Source: Amycolatopsis pretoriensis
Lineage (GTDB): Bacteria; Actinomycetota; Actinomycetes; Mycobacteriales; Pseudonocardiaceae
Direction: 5' to 3'
DNA length: 64,000 bases
NCBI RefSeq assembly: GCF_900107925.1
Contig: NZ_FNUJ01000005.1
Location: 764,925 to 828,924 of the forward strand
Below, one piece after another: positions 33,446-40,988 of this stretch (position 1 is the stretch's first letter; every line of letters begins with the position of its first letter). Under the pieces are notes generated by a model. That model did no database searches, was not told where the DNA came from, and saw nothing but the letters and a program-made list of their open reading frames with translations. The position numbers and the translations under genes are program-made.

Positions 33446-34997
33446 CCTGGGACGGCGGCCGGTCCGCCGGGCGCTGATCGGCGTCTCGGACAAGGCGGGC
33501 CTGCTGGACCTCGCGACCGGCCTGCACGCGGCCGGCGTCGAGATCGTCTCCACGGGCGGCACGGCGAAGGTCATCGCCGACGCCGGTGTCCCGGTCACGC
33601 CGGTCGAAGACGTCACCGGCTTCCCCGAGTCGCTCGACGGCCGGGTCAAGACGCTGCACCCGCACGTGCACGCCGGGCTGCTCGCCGACCAGGGCAACCC
33701 CGACCACGTCGAGCAGCTGCGCAAGCTGGAGATCGCGGCGTTCGACCTGCTGGTCGTGAACCTGTACCCGTTCGAGCAGACCGTCGCGTCCGGCGCGAGC
33801 CCCGAGGACTGCGTCGAGAACATCGACATCGGCGGCCCGGCGATGGTCCGCGCGGCGGCGAAGAACCACGGAAGCGTCGCGGTCGTCGTCGACCCCGCCC
33901 GCTACGGCTGGGTGCTCGAGCGCGTCGCCGACGGCGGCTTCGACCTGACCGACCGCAAGCGCCTCGCGGCCCAGGCGTACGCGCACACGGCGTCGTACGA
34001 CATCGCCGTCGCTTCGTGGTTCTCGAACGTCTACGCGCCTGCGGACGACTCCGGCTTCCCCGAGTTCTCCGGCATCAGCTGGGAACGCGGCGAGGTGCTG
34101 CGCTACGGCGAGAACCCGCACCAGAAGGCCGCGCTCTACAAGGGACACCGGGCCGGCCTGGCCCACGCCGAGCAGCTGCACGGCAAGGCCATGTCCTACA
34201 ACAACTACGTCGACACCGATGCCGCCCGCCGCGCCGCGTTCGACTTCGCCGAGCCGGCCGTCGCGATCATCAAGCACGCCAACCCGTGCGGCATCGCGGT
34301 CGGCACGGACATCGCGGAGGCGCACCGCAAGGCGCACGCGTGCGACCCGGTTTCGGCCTACGGCGGCGTCATCGCGACGAACCGGCCGGTCAGCCGCGAG
34401 GCCGCCGAGCAGATCGCCGAGGTGTTCACCGAGGTCGTGCTGGCGCCGGACTTCGACGCCGAAGCCCTGGAAATCCTGCAGCGCAAGAAGAACATCCGGC
34501 TGCTCAAGCTGCCGGAGATCGCGCAGCCGGCCCCGATCGAGTTCCGCCAGATCTCCGGCGGCGTGCTCGTCCAGACCGTCGACGCGATCGACGCTTCGGG
34601 TGACGACCCGGCCAACTGGACGCTGGCGACCGGTACCCCGGCCGACGAGCAGACCCTGCGCGACCTCGAGTTCGCGTGGCGCTCGCTGCGCGCGGTCAAG
34701 TCGAACGCGATCCTCCTCGCCGCGGACGGCGCGACCGTCGGCGTCGGCATGGGCCAGGTCAACCGCGTCGACTCGTCGCGGCTGGCGGTCTCGCGGGCGG
34801 GCGACCGGGCGAAGGGCTCGGTCGGCGCGTCGGACGCGTTCTTCCCGTTCCCGGACGGCCTGGAGGTGCTGGTCGAGGCGGGCGTCCGCGCGGTCGTGCA
34901 GCCCGGCGGCTCGGTCCGCGACCCCGAGGTGATCGCGGCCGCGGAGAAGGCGGGCGTCACGATGTACCTGACGGGAACGCGCCACTTCGCGCACTGA
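33435..34997 (+). CDS. purH: Bifunctional AICAR transformylase / IMP cyclohydrolase
   Basis: Last two steps of IMP synthesis. 520 aa. The N-terminal MGS-like cyclohydrolase domain has ALIGVSDKAGLLDLA, STGGTAK and GRVKTLHPHVHAGLL. The C-terminal transformylase domain has YGENPHQKAALY, KHANPCGIAVG and, near the end, FFPFPDGLE and VTMYLTGTRHFAH. GTG start inside the purN end (11-base overlap), so the two are coupled. The purN-purH pair next to a PerM-like gene matches Rv0956-Rv0957. Confidence 0.97.
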   Translation: MSTDLGRRPVRRALIGVSDKAGLLDLATGLHAAGVEIVSTGGTAKVIADAGVPVTPVEDVTGFPESLDGRVKTLHPHVHAGLLADQGNPDHVEQLRKLEIAAFDLLVVNLYPFEQTVASGASPEDCVENIDIGGPAMVRAAAKNHGSVAVVVDPARYGWVLERVADGGFDLTDRKRLAAQAYAHTASYDIAVASWFSNVYAPADDSGFPEFSGISWERGEVLRYGENPHQKAALYKGHRAGLAHAEQLHGKAMSYNNYVDTDAARRAAFDFAEPAVAIIKHANPCGIAVGTDIAEAHRKAHACDPVSAYGGVIATNRPVSREAAEQIAEVFTEVVLAPDFDAEALEILQRKKNIRLLKLPEIAQPAPIEFRQISGGVLVQTVDAIDASGDDPANWTLATGTPADEQTLRDLEFAWRSLRAVKSNAILLAADGATVGVGMGQVNRVDSSRLAVSRAGDRAKGSVGASDAFFPFPDGLEVLVEAGVRAVVQPGGSVRDPEVIAAAEKAGVTMYLTGTRHFAH

Positions 34998-35025
34998 TCC
35001 CGCGCGCTTCGAGAGGGAGGGCTCG

Positions 35026-35754
35026 ATGCAGCAACCACCGCCTTACGGGCAGGGACAGCCGGGCTACGGGCAGCACTATCCCCAGCAGCCCGGCTACCCG
35101 CCGCCGCAGGGTTATCCCGGTTACGGCTACGGCATGCCGATGCCGCCGCCGAAGAAGAAGCGGACCGGGCTGGTCCTCGGGATCGTCGGCGCGGTGGTCG
35201 TGCTGCTCGGCGTGGGCATCCCGGGCGCGATCTTCGCGAGCGAGTACTTCTCGAGCACCGGCGCGGCACCGTCGTCGTCGCCGGTGCCCGCCGAGTGCCA
35301 GGTCCCGGCCCAGACGCTGGAGAAGGCGGGCTTCCCGAGCTTCGCGCTGGGCGGCCCGGGGACCGCGAACGTGCCGGGTCTGAAGCAGGTCAACTGCAGC
35401 TGGAAGCCCGGCACCGACGAGAACGTCCGCGACGCGACGTTGAGCGTCCGCCTCACGGCGTACTCCGGGGAGGGCGCGCGCGAGTCGGCGAACCACCTGT
35501 ACCAGCCGATCGCGCCGGCGGTCCCGCCGACGGAGGTGAAGGGCGTCGGCGACAAGGCGCTGCTGGTCCGGCTGGTGACGCAGAGCGCGTTCAGCGGGTC
35601 GGAACTGCACATCCTGAAGGGGACGACGGTCGTCATCGTCGAGGTGTCCGGCTGGGACAAGGGCTTCTTCTCGAACTCGCCGATGCCCCAGCAGGAGACT
35701 GACGACGCGGTGAAGGCGGTCGGCACGGAGGTCGTCAAGAAGCTGGGACGCTAG
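35026..35754 (+). CDS. Single-pass membrane protein with exported DUF3558-like domain
   Basis: 242 aa, GAGGGAGGG ribosome site. The N-terminus is Pro/Tyr/Gly/Gln-rich (PGYPPPQGYPGYGYGMP), then a basic stop (KKKR) and one helix (LVLGIVGAVVVLLGVGIPGAIF). The outside domain has two Cys (AECQVP; VNCSWKPG) and a GVGDKALLV motif typical of actinobacterial DUF3558 lipoprotein-like domains. Unknown role at the cell surface. Converges with the next gene, sharing 4 bases. Confidence 0.7.
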   Translation: MQQPPPYGQGQPGYGQHYPQQPGYPPPQGYPGYGYGMPMPPPKKKRTGLVLGIVGAVVVLLGVGIPGAIFASEYFSSTGAAPSSSPVPAECQVPAQTLEKAGFPSFALGGPGTANVPGLKQVNCSWKPGTDENVRDATLSVRLTAYSGEGARESANHLYQPIAPAVPPTEVKGVGDKALLVRLVTQSAFSGSELHILKGTTVVIVEVSGWDKGFFSNSPMPQQETDDAVKAVGTEVVKKLGR

Positions 35755-36500
35755 GCGGGTGCGGGCAGCGTCTTGCAGAGCGCGACCGGGAACTTCGGCT
35801 CCGCCGCCCGGATGTCCGTGCACCCGGCCGTCCTGACCTGCGCGAACGACGTCCAGCCCGCGTCGCTCCAGCGGAACACCGCGCGGGCGGGCGGGTCCGT
35901 CTGGCGCACCAGGAGGTCGAGCACCAGCCAGCCCGGGTCGCAGGCGCGGGTGGTGCCCGCGCTCTCGGCGCCCGTCGCGGACACCGCGGCGCCGATCCAC
36001 GCCGGGTCGCAGTGGTCGGCGGGCGGGGCGCACGTGCCCTGGGGCGCGCAGTGGCCCCAGCCGGCGCCGAGCTTGTGCCAGGCGTTGCCGTTGTCGCCGT
36101 TGAGGACCACCGTGCGGTCCGCGACCGGTGACGACGTCGTCAGCCGCAGCTCCGCGGGCACCTTGTCCTGGCAGCCGCCCGACGCGGGCCGCGTCGAGTA
36201 GACGACGTCCGCGCGGACGTCGGTCTTGGTCTCCACGACCTGCTCGATCCGCGGCTCCCGGACGCAGCCGGGGTCCTTGCCGGGCAGCGCGACCTGCACG
36301 AACAGGCTGGCGTCGTCCTGGCCGGGGCGGATCCCGGTGACGTCGGCGCGGAACGAGCGCCATTCCGCGCCCATCGTCGTCGGCCCGGGCGCCGCGGCTC
36401 CCGCGCCGGGCACCCCGCCGCCCGCGGTCAGCACGACGGCCGCCACCGCACCCGCCGCGACCAGCGCTCCGGCGACCCACAGAACCGGCCGTTTGGTCAT
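35751..36500 (-). CDS. Secreted or membrane-anchored hypothetical protein
   Basis: 249 aa from the ATG at 36500. A signal/anchor segment (VLWVAGALVAAGAVAAVVLTAGG) is followed by an outside domain with eight or so Cys (for example GCQDKVP, GHCAPQGTCAPPADHCDP, TRACDPGW, AGCTDIR, ALCKTL), which suggests disulfides. Trp-rich motifs include GNAWHKLGAGWGHC. No known family. Confidence 0.65.
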   Translation of the reverse strand: MTKRPVLWVAGALVAAGAVAAVVLTAGGGVPGAGAAAPGPTTMGAEWRSFRADVTGIRPGQDDASLFVQVALPGKDPGCVREPRIEQVVETKTDVRADVVYSTRPASGGCQDKVPAELRLTTSSPVADRTVVLNGDNGNAWHKLGAGWGHCAPQGTCAPPADHCDPAWIGAAVSATGAESAGTTRACDPGWLVLDLLVRQTDPPARAVFRWSDAGWTSFAQVRTAGCTDIRAAEPKFPVALCKTLPAPA

Positions 36501-36568
36501 CGCCCACCCCCAGAAGTCCACCGGGCAATCTAGCCGACGCCGCAGCGTCAGGCGGGCGTACCGGGTTT

Positions 36569-37036
36569 TTAGCGGTGTGTGACGTCCTTCTCGAGGTAGA
36601 CCGCGCCGCTGATGTGCCCGCCGGCGTCGGGCGCGTCGGTGAGCCGGTAGCCGGCGCGCTGGTAGAGCGTGATGTTCCGGGTGCTGCGGGCCCCGGTGAA
36701 GAGGGCGAACCGCCGCGCTTCGGCGGGCACGCGCGCTTCGGCGTGTTCGAGCAGCCGCCGGCCGAGCCCGCGCCCGGCGAGGTCCGGCGCGACCATCAGG
36801 CGCCCCAGCTCCCATCGGTCGCCTTCGAGCCGGGCCCGCACGGCGCCGACCAGCCGGTGGTCCTGGCGCAGCACCCACACCGACCAGGTCTTCGTCCAGT
36901 CGCGGACGTCTTCGAGGGTCTCGTGCAGCGCGGGGATGTCGAGGGTGTCGTTGAGGACGGCCTCCTGGACCCAGCAGCAGCGTTGCAGGACGAGCAGTTC
37001 CGGGCAGTCTTCGGGCCGGGCTTCGGTGAGCTCCAC
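36569..37036 (-). CDS. GNAT family N-acetyltransferase
   Basis: 155 aa. Acetyl-CoA site: ELGRLMVAPDLAGRGLGRRLLEHAE (motif A, RGLGRR), then FALFTGARSTRNITLYQRAGYRL (motif B). Substrate unknown. TAGACA sits a few bases before the GTG start, so the transcript may be leaderless. Confidence 0.9.
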   Translation of the reverse strand: MELTEARPEDCPELLVLQRCCWVQEAVLNDTLDIPALHETLEDVRDWTKTWSVWVLRQDHRLVGAVRARLEGDRWELGRLMVAPDLAGRGLGRRLLEHAEARVPAEARRFALFTGARSTRNITLYQRAGYRLTDAPDAGGHISGAVYLEKDVTHR

Positions 37037-37357
37037 GGGAGTGTGTCTAGCGAGCGGGGTTCGGCGCGGGCAACTTCATTACCTTGGCGGGGTGACCGAT
37101 CTCTCGCGCTGGACGCTTGGGGGTTTCGCGCCGCGTCTCCTCCCAGGGCTCGCCCGCCAGCAACCCGACCCGCGACGCCAGGTCCGGCACCCGCGCCCCT
37201 TCCACACCTTGTTCGCCAAGCCGACGAGCAGGTCCTCGACCGTCACGGACCACGACCGTGCGTCCCGGCGAACCGCGCCAAACAACCGCGTCGCGTTCCA
37301 GGGCTCTTACCCCACTAGTGGGTGACTTGACACCTCGGGTGGTTCGCGGTTGACTTG
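37037..37357. other. Intergenic region before the mutasome operon
   Basis: Open frames on the minus strand (for example 37079-37285, with VTVEDLLVGLANKVWKGRG) look partly protein-like but lack a ribosome site and any family I know, so I do not call a gene. TTGACT at 37350-37355 is a good -35 for the SOS promoter that follows. Confidence 0.4.
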
Positions 37358-37385
37358 TCCACGTCGAACAAGTGTTCGACGTGGA
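37358..37385 (+). promoter_or_regulatory. LexA/SOS box of the imuA'-imuB-dnaE2 operon
   Basis: TCGAACAAGTGTTCGA (37364-37379) matches TCGAAC-N4-GTTCGA perfectly, and the symmetry extends to a 28-bp dyad (13-bp arms, 2-base centre). TTGACT lies 8 bases upstream of the core, so LexA bound here would cover the promoter. It stands 99 bases before the imuA' start. This is the expected control of a damage-inducible mutasome. Confidence 0.92.
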
Positions 37386-37478
37386 ACCGCCGCCTTCCCC
37401 GCGGCGAACCAGTGCCGTCGGTCGTGTTTTGGGAGAGGCCCGACCGCCGGCCTAGTCCGTGGTGGGGAGGTGCGTGCG

Positions 37479-38243
37479 GTGACCGCTGTGGTGGCGCCGC
37501 CGGTGGCCCGGCTGGCGGCCCTGCCCGGGGTCAGCACGGCGAGCCGGGTCGCGGCCCAGGCCGAGCGCGCGCGGGTGACGGGAAGGGTGCTCCCGGTCGC
37601 CCCGGCGCTGGCCGAGCTGCTGCCCGCTGCTGGTCTCCGGCGCGGGAGCACGGTGGCGGTCCACGGGGGAACGTCGCTGCTGCTCGCGCTGCTTGCGGAG
37701 GCCACGGCAGCCGGCTCGTGGGCGGCCGTGGTCGGCATGCCGTCGCTGGGGCTGGCGGCGGCGGCCGAGTACGGCGTGGACCTCGGCCGGGTGGCGCTGG
37801 TGCCCCGTCCGGGGGCCGAGCTCCCGGCGGTGGTCGCGGCACTGCTCGACGGGGTCGACGTGGTGGCGGTCCATTCGGAGACGGTCCAGACAGCCGTGGC
37901 GCGGCGGTTGTCTGCCCGGGCCCGGCACCGAGGGGCGGTCCTGCTGTCGTTCGGCGCATGGCCGGGGGCGGATGTCGAGCTGTCGTGCCGGTATTCGGCG
38001 TGGGCGGGGCTCGAGGGCGGGTACGGGCACCTGCGTGAGCGGGAGGTGACCGTCCGGGCGCGTGGCCGGGGGGCCGCGGCTCGGCCGGTGACGGTCTCGT
38101 TGACACTGCCCGGCCCGGCCGGTTCTGGCGTGGGTCGTGCCGGTTCGGGTGCTACTGCCGGCTTGGTCTCCACGCCAGTCGCTTCGCCACTTTCCGGGCG
38201 CGCCGCCGCAGGTTCGCCCCTCCGCGAGGAGGCGACCGCATGA
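37479..38243 (+). CDS. imuA': ImuA' mutasome accessory protein
   Basis: 254 aa from a GTG at 37479, 8 bases after GGGGAGG. A RecA-like fold is suggested by RGSTVAVHGGTSLLLALLAEA (degenerate Walker A), AAVVGMPSLGLAAAAEYGVDL and DVVAVHSETVQTAVARRL. It lacks a true P-loop, as Rv3395c does. ImuA' acts with ImuB and DnaE2 in error-prone synthesis past lesions. First gene of the SOS-controlled unit. The C-terminal 45 residues are low-complexity Gly/Ala/Ser. Its stop overlaps the next ORF's ATG (ATGA). Confidence 0.85.
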   Translation: MTAVVAPPVARLAALPGVSTASRVAAQAERARVTGRVLPVAPALAELLPAAGLRRGSTVAVHGGTSLLLALLAEATAAGSWAAVVGMPSLGLAAAAEYGVDLGRVALVPRPGAELPAVVAALLDGVDVVAVHSETVQTAVARRLSARARHRGAVLLSFGAWPGADVELSCRYSAWAGLEGGYGHLREREVTVRARGRGAAARPVTVSLTLPGPAGSGVGRAGSGATAGLVSTPVASPLSGRAAAGSPLREEATA

Positions 38244-38503
38244 CGGCAGCCGATCCACTGTGGACAGCGGCGCACGCACCCGCGCTCCTGGAGCCAGGCC
38301 GCCCGCGCGAGCCACGCCGGGTCTCGTCGCTTGGCGAGCCGCATGGCCGTCCCCGCGTTGCCGGCGCCGTGCTGTCGGCGCGCGAGCCGCGCCGATTCTC
38401 GCTGGCCATGTGGGGAGGCTGCGTGACCGTCCCCGCGCAAGTGCTGTGCTGTCCGCGCGCGAACCAGGCCGACCCTCGCTATCCGCGTGGGGAGGTCGCA
38501 TGA
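38240..38503 (+). CDS. 87-codon coupled spacer ORF between imuA' and imuB
   Basis: An ORF that begins in an ATGA overlap with the imuA' stop and ends in an ATGA overlap with the imuB start, so a ribosome could pass imuA'-orf-imuB without a break. The product is Arg/Pro/Ala-rich with no recognised domain. The DNA consists of imperfect ~80-bp repeats of the imuB start region. It may be a translational bridge created by duplication of the gene junction rather than a functional protein. Confidence 0.45.
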   Translation: MTAADPLWTAAHAPALLEPGRPREPRRVSSLGEPHGRPRVAGAVLSAREPRRFSLAMWGGCVTVPAQVLCCPRANQADPRYPRGEVA

Positions 38504-38512
38504 CCGTCCCCG
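38347..38512 (+). repeat. ~80-bp degenerate tandem repeats of the imuB start region
   Basis: CCGTCCCCG preceded by (A/G)TG(A/G) recurs at 38347, 38427 and 38504 (80 and 77 bases apart), with similar flanks (GTGCTGTC(G/C)GCGCGCGA, GGGGAGG). The imuA' end (GCATGACGGCAGCC) looks like a fourth, weaker copy. Confidence 0.65.
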
Positions 38513-40107
38513 AGCAACGGCGACCCGCCGACCTCGCCACCCGGATGCTCGTCCTCTGGTGCCCGGACTGGCCGGTCGTCGCCGCTGCCGCCGTCGGTGG
38601 CGTTCCCGTCACCTCGCCCGCCGCCGTCTTCAGTGCGAACCGGGTCGTCGCGAGCAATGCCGGCGCCCGGCGCAATGGCGTCCGGCGGGGGATGCGGCGG
38701 CGGGAAGCGCAGTCGAACTGTCCGGACCTGGCCGTCTTCCCCGCCGACGACGGCCGGGACGCTCGGCTCTTCGAAGCCGTCGCCCGGGCCGTCGAAGGCC
38801 TCGTTGTCGGGGTCGAGGTCGTGCGCCCGGGGCTCGTCGCCGTCCCCGTCGACGGTGCCGCCGCGTACTTCGGCGGCGAGCACGCCCTCGTCGAACGGCT
38901 CGTCGACGAAGTGTCCGCCGCGGCCGGCGTCGAATGCCAGGTCGGCGTCGCCGAAGGGCTCTTCGCCGCGACGCTCGCCGCGCGCTGCGGGGAGTTCGTC
39001 GAACCCGGGCGCGTCGCCGAGTTCCTCGCCCCGCTGCCCGTCACCGAGCTCGACCAGCCCGGGGCCGAGCGCGCCGAACTCGTCGACCTGCTGCGGCGCC
39101 TCGGCTTGCGCACCCTCGGCGCGTTCGCGGAACTGCCGGAACGCGACGTCGTCAACCGGTTCGGCGCCGCCGGCGTGCTGGCCCACCGGCTGGCGCGAGG
39201 CCGCTCCGAACGGCCGCCGCTGCGGCGGAGCCCACCGCCCGAGCTGACGCTCACCGAAGAATTCGACCCGGTCGTCGAGCGGGTCGACGTCGCCGCGTTC
39301 CTCGCCAAGGGCCTCGCGACGCGGTTCTGTGCCGCGCTCGCCGGGCACGGCCTGGCCTGCACCCGGCTCGGCATCTACGCGGTCACCGAAGAGGGCGAAC
39401 ACCTCGGCCGCGCGTGGCGGTGCGCCGAACCGCTGACGCCCGCGGGCGTCGCCGACCGCGTGCGCTGGCAGTTCGAAGGCTGGCTGCGCGCGGCACCGGG
39501 GCAGCGTCCGACGTCCGGCGTGGCGCGGCTGCGGCTGGAGCCCGAGGAGGTCGTCGAGGGGCGGTCGCTGCAGCTCGACCTGTGGCAGAACGGCGGTTCC
39601 GAGGAGGAGGACGAACGCGCGGCGCGTGCGTTCGTGCGCGTCCAGGGCCTGCTCGGGCCGGAGGGAGTGGTGACGCCGTTGCTCGACGGCGGTCGCGACC
39701 CGGCGGGCCGCGTCCGGCTGGTGCCGTGGGGCGACCCGCGCGAGCCGTCGACGCCCCCGGACGCGACGTGGCCCGGACGGCTCCCCTCTCCCTCCCCGGC
39801 GACGGTCCTCGACCGCCCGGTGCCGGCCCAGGTGTTCGACGCCGGGGGAAGCCCGGTCGGCATCTCGCCGCGCGACCAGCTGACGGCGGTCCCGCACGGC
39901 CTGAGCATCACCGGCGGCCCGCGGCGGGCGGTCGTGGGGTGGGCGGGGCCGTGGCCCCTGGCGGGCGACCGCCGAAGACCGGGCCCGCCCCGCGCGCGGC
40001 TGCAGCTGCTGCTCGAGGGCGAACCGGACGGGCCGCCCGAGGCGGGGCTGCTGCACTGCGCGGGCACGGAAAATCCACTGTGGACGGTCGAGGGAGTGTA
40101 CGACTGA
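38500..40107 (+). CDS. imuB: ImuB, catalytically inactive Y-family polymerase homologue
   Basis: 535 aa from the ATG at 38500 (GGGGAGG, 6-base spacer). Y-family palm/fingers remnants: RMLVLWCPDWPVVAAA at the start, where active enzymes have acidic catalytic residues, and VAVPVDGAAAYFGG. A HhH/little-finger part follows (LRRLGLRTLGAFAELPERDVVNRFG). QLDLW at 358-362 matches the clamp-binding motif that ImuB uses as the hub of the mutasome. It bridges the beta clamp, ImuA' and DnaE2. Downstream, the operon continues with a repeat protein after 2 bases. Confidence 0.93.
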   Translation: MTVPEQRRPADLATRMLVLWCPDWPVVAAAAVGGVPVTSPAAVFSANRVVASNAGARRNGVRRGMRRREAQSNCPDLAVFPADDGRDARLFEAVARAVEGLVVGVEVVRPGLVAVPVDGAAAYFGGEHALVERLVDEVSAAAGVECQVGVAEGLFAATLAARCGEFVEPGRVAEFLAPLPVTELDQPGAERAELVDLLRRLGLRTLGAFAELPERDVVNRFGAAGVLAHRLARGRSERPPLRRSPPPELTLTEEFDPVVERVDVAAFLAKGLATRFCAALAGHGLACTRLGIYAVTEEGEHLGRAWRCAEPLTPAGVADRVRWQFEGWLRAAPGQRPTSGVARLRLEPEEVVEGRSLQLDLWQNGGSEEEDERAARAFVRVQGLLGPEGVVTPLLDGGRDPAGRVRLVPWGDPREPSTPPDATWPGRLPSPSPATVLDRPVPAQVFDAGGSPVGISPRDQLTAVPHGLSITGGPRRAVVGWAGPWPLAGDRRRPGPPRARLQLLLEGEPDGPPEAGLLHCAGTENPLWTVEGVYD

Positions 40108-40109
40108 GC

Positions 40110-40988
40110 ATGGACGAGGACTACGCACGCAAGCTCCGGGCTTGGTTGAAGTCGGAACCGGAGGCAACCCCGCGCCGACCGGAGGAAGAGCGCGAGTGGC
40201 TGCGCGAAGTTCCGGCGCCCGCGCCCGAGGGTGGATGGAGCACCGGCGACCGGCCGCCGGGCCAACCGCGCGCCGCCGACGAGCCGCTGCCGGCCCCCGC
40301 ATCGGACGAGCGGTGGACGGTCCGCGGCCGGCTGCCGCGGGAACCGGTGGAGGAACTCGAGGAGGAGTGGGTGTGCCCGGTGATCGCGCTCCCGGTCCCG
40401 CGAGCATCGGAGGAGAACGGCTGCCGCATGAGCGCGCCCGACGAGCGACGCTCCCGAATCCGTCGCCGGCCCGTCGAGGGGACGGCTGACCAGCCCGGCG
40501 TGACCGAAACCGCCGAGTGCTCCCGGGACCGGCGGCTGCCTGGGGAGGTGCCCGGCCAGCCTGGCGCGAGCGAAACCGCCGAGTGCTCCTGGGACCGGCG
40601 GCTGCCCGGGGAGGCGCCCGGCCAGCCCGGCGTGAGCGAAACCGCCGAACGGACCAGGGACTGGCGGCTGCCCGGGGAGGCCCTCGGCCGGCCCGGCGTG
40701 AGCGAAACCGCCGAGCGCTCCCGGAACCGGCGGCTGCCCGGGGAGGCGCCCGGCCAGCCCGGCGTGAGCGAAACCGCCGAGCGGACCCGGGACCGGCGGC
40801 TGCCCGGGGAAGCCCCCGGCCGGCCCGGCGTGAGCGAAACCGCCGAGCAGAGTCCGCAACTCTGGCACCCCGAGGGCGAACCCATCATGAGCGATGCCGA
40901 AGCCCGCAGCCGCTGGAACCACCCCAGCAACTGGCATCGCCGCCGGCGAGCCGCGCGAACCGACCCTGATCAGCCCGGGAGCCACTGA
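40110..40988 (+). CDS. Repeat protein encoded between imuB and dnaE2
   Basis: 292 aa. The ATG lies 2 bases after the imuB stop, and the stop abuts the dnaE2 ATG. The N-terminal ~110 residues are charged (MDEDYARKLRAWLKSEPE; EEEREWLREVP; PVEELEEEWVCPVIALPV). Then come six 22-residue repeats with consensus GVSETAER(S/T)RDRRLPGEAPG(Q/R)P. The tail is basic and aromatic (RSRWNHPSNWHRRRRAAR). Not known in classical ImuA'-ImuB-DnaE2 systems. The minus strand is also open across the repeats, but coupling and strand favour this frame. Charged and disordered; could tether ImuB to DnaE2 or bind DNA (inference). Confidence 0.7.
   Translation: MDEDYARKLRAWLKSEPEATPRRPEEEREWLREVPAPAPEGGWSTGDRPPGQPRAADEPLPAPASDERWTVRGRLPREPVEELEEEWVCPVIALPVPRASEENGCRMSAPDERRSRIRRRPVEGTADQPGVTETAECSRDRRLPGEVPGQPGASETAECSWDRRLPGEAPGQPGVSETAERTRDWRLPGEALGRPGVSETAERSRNRRLPGEAPGQPGVSETAERTRDRRLPGEAPGRPGVSETAEQSPQLWHPEGEPIMSDAEARSRWNHPSNWHRRRRAARTDPDQPGSH
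40486..40866 (+). repeat. 66-bp in-frame tandem repeat, six copies
   Basis: The marker GAAAC recurs at 40506, 40572, 40638, 40704, 40770 and 40836, always exactly 66 bases apart (22 codons). The copies differ at a few bases. Constant length with in-frame units indicates selection for the protein repeat and allows copy-number change without frameshift. Confidence 0.9.

Noticed and set aside
37047..37285. Small minus-strand frames upstream of the SOS promoter
   Set aside because: No ribosome site or recognisable family; reported only as an intergenic region.
40121..40930. Minus-strand open frame across the 66-bp repeats
   Set aside because: The repeats are open on both strands because the unit is a multiple of three. 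The + frame is preferred since it is coupled to both imuB and dnaE2.
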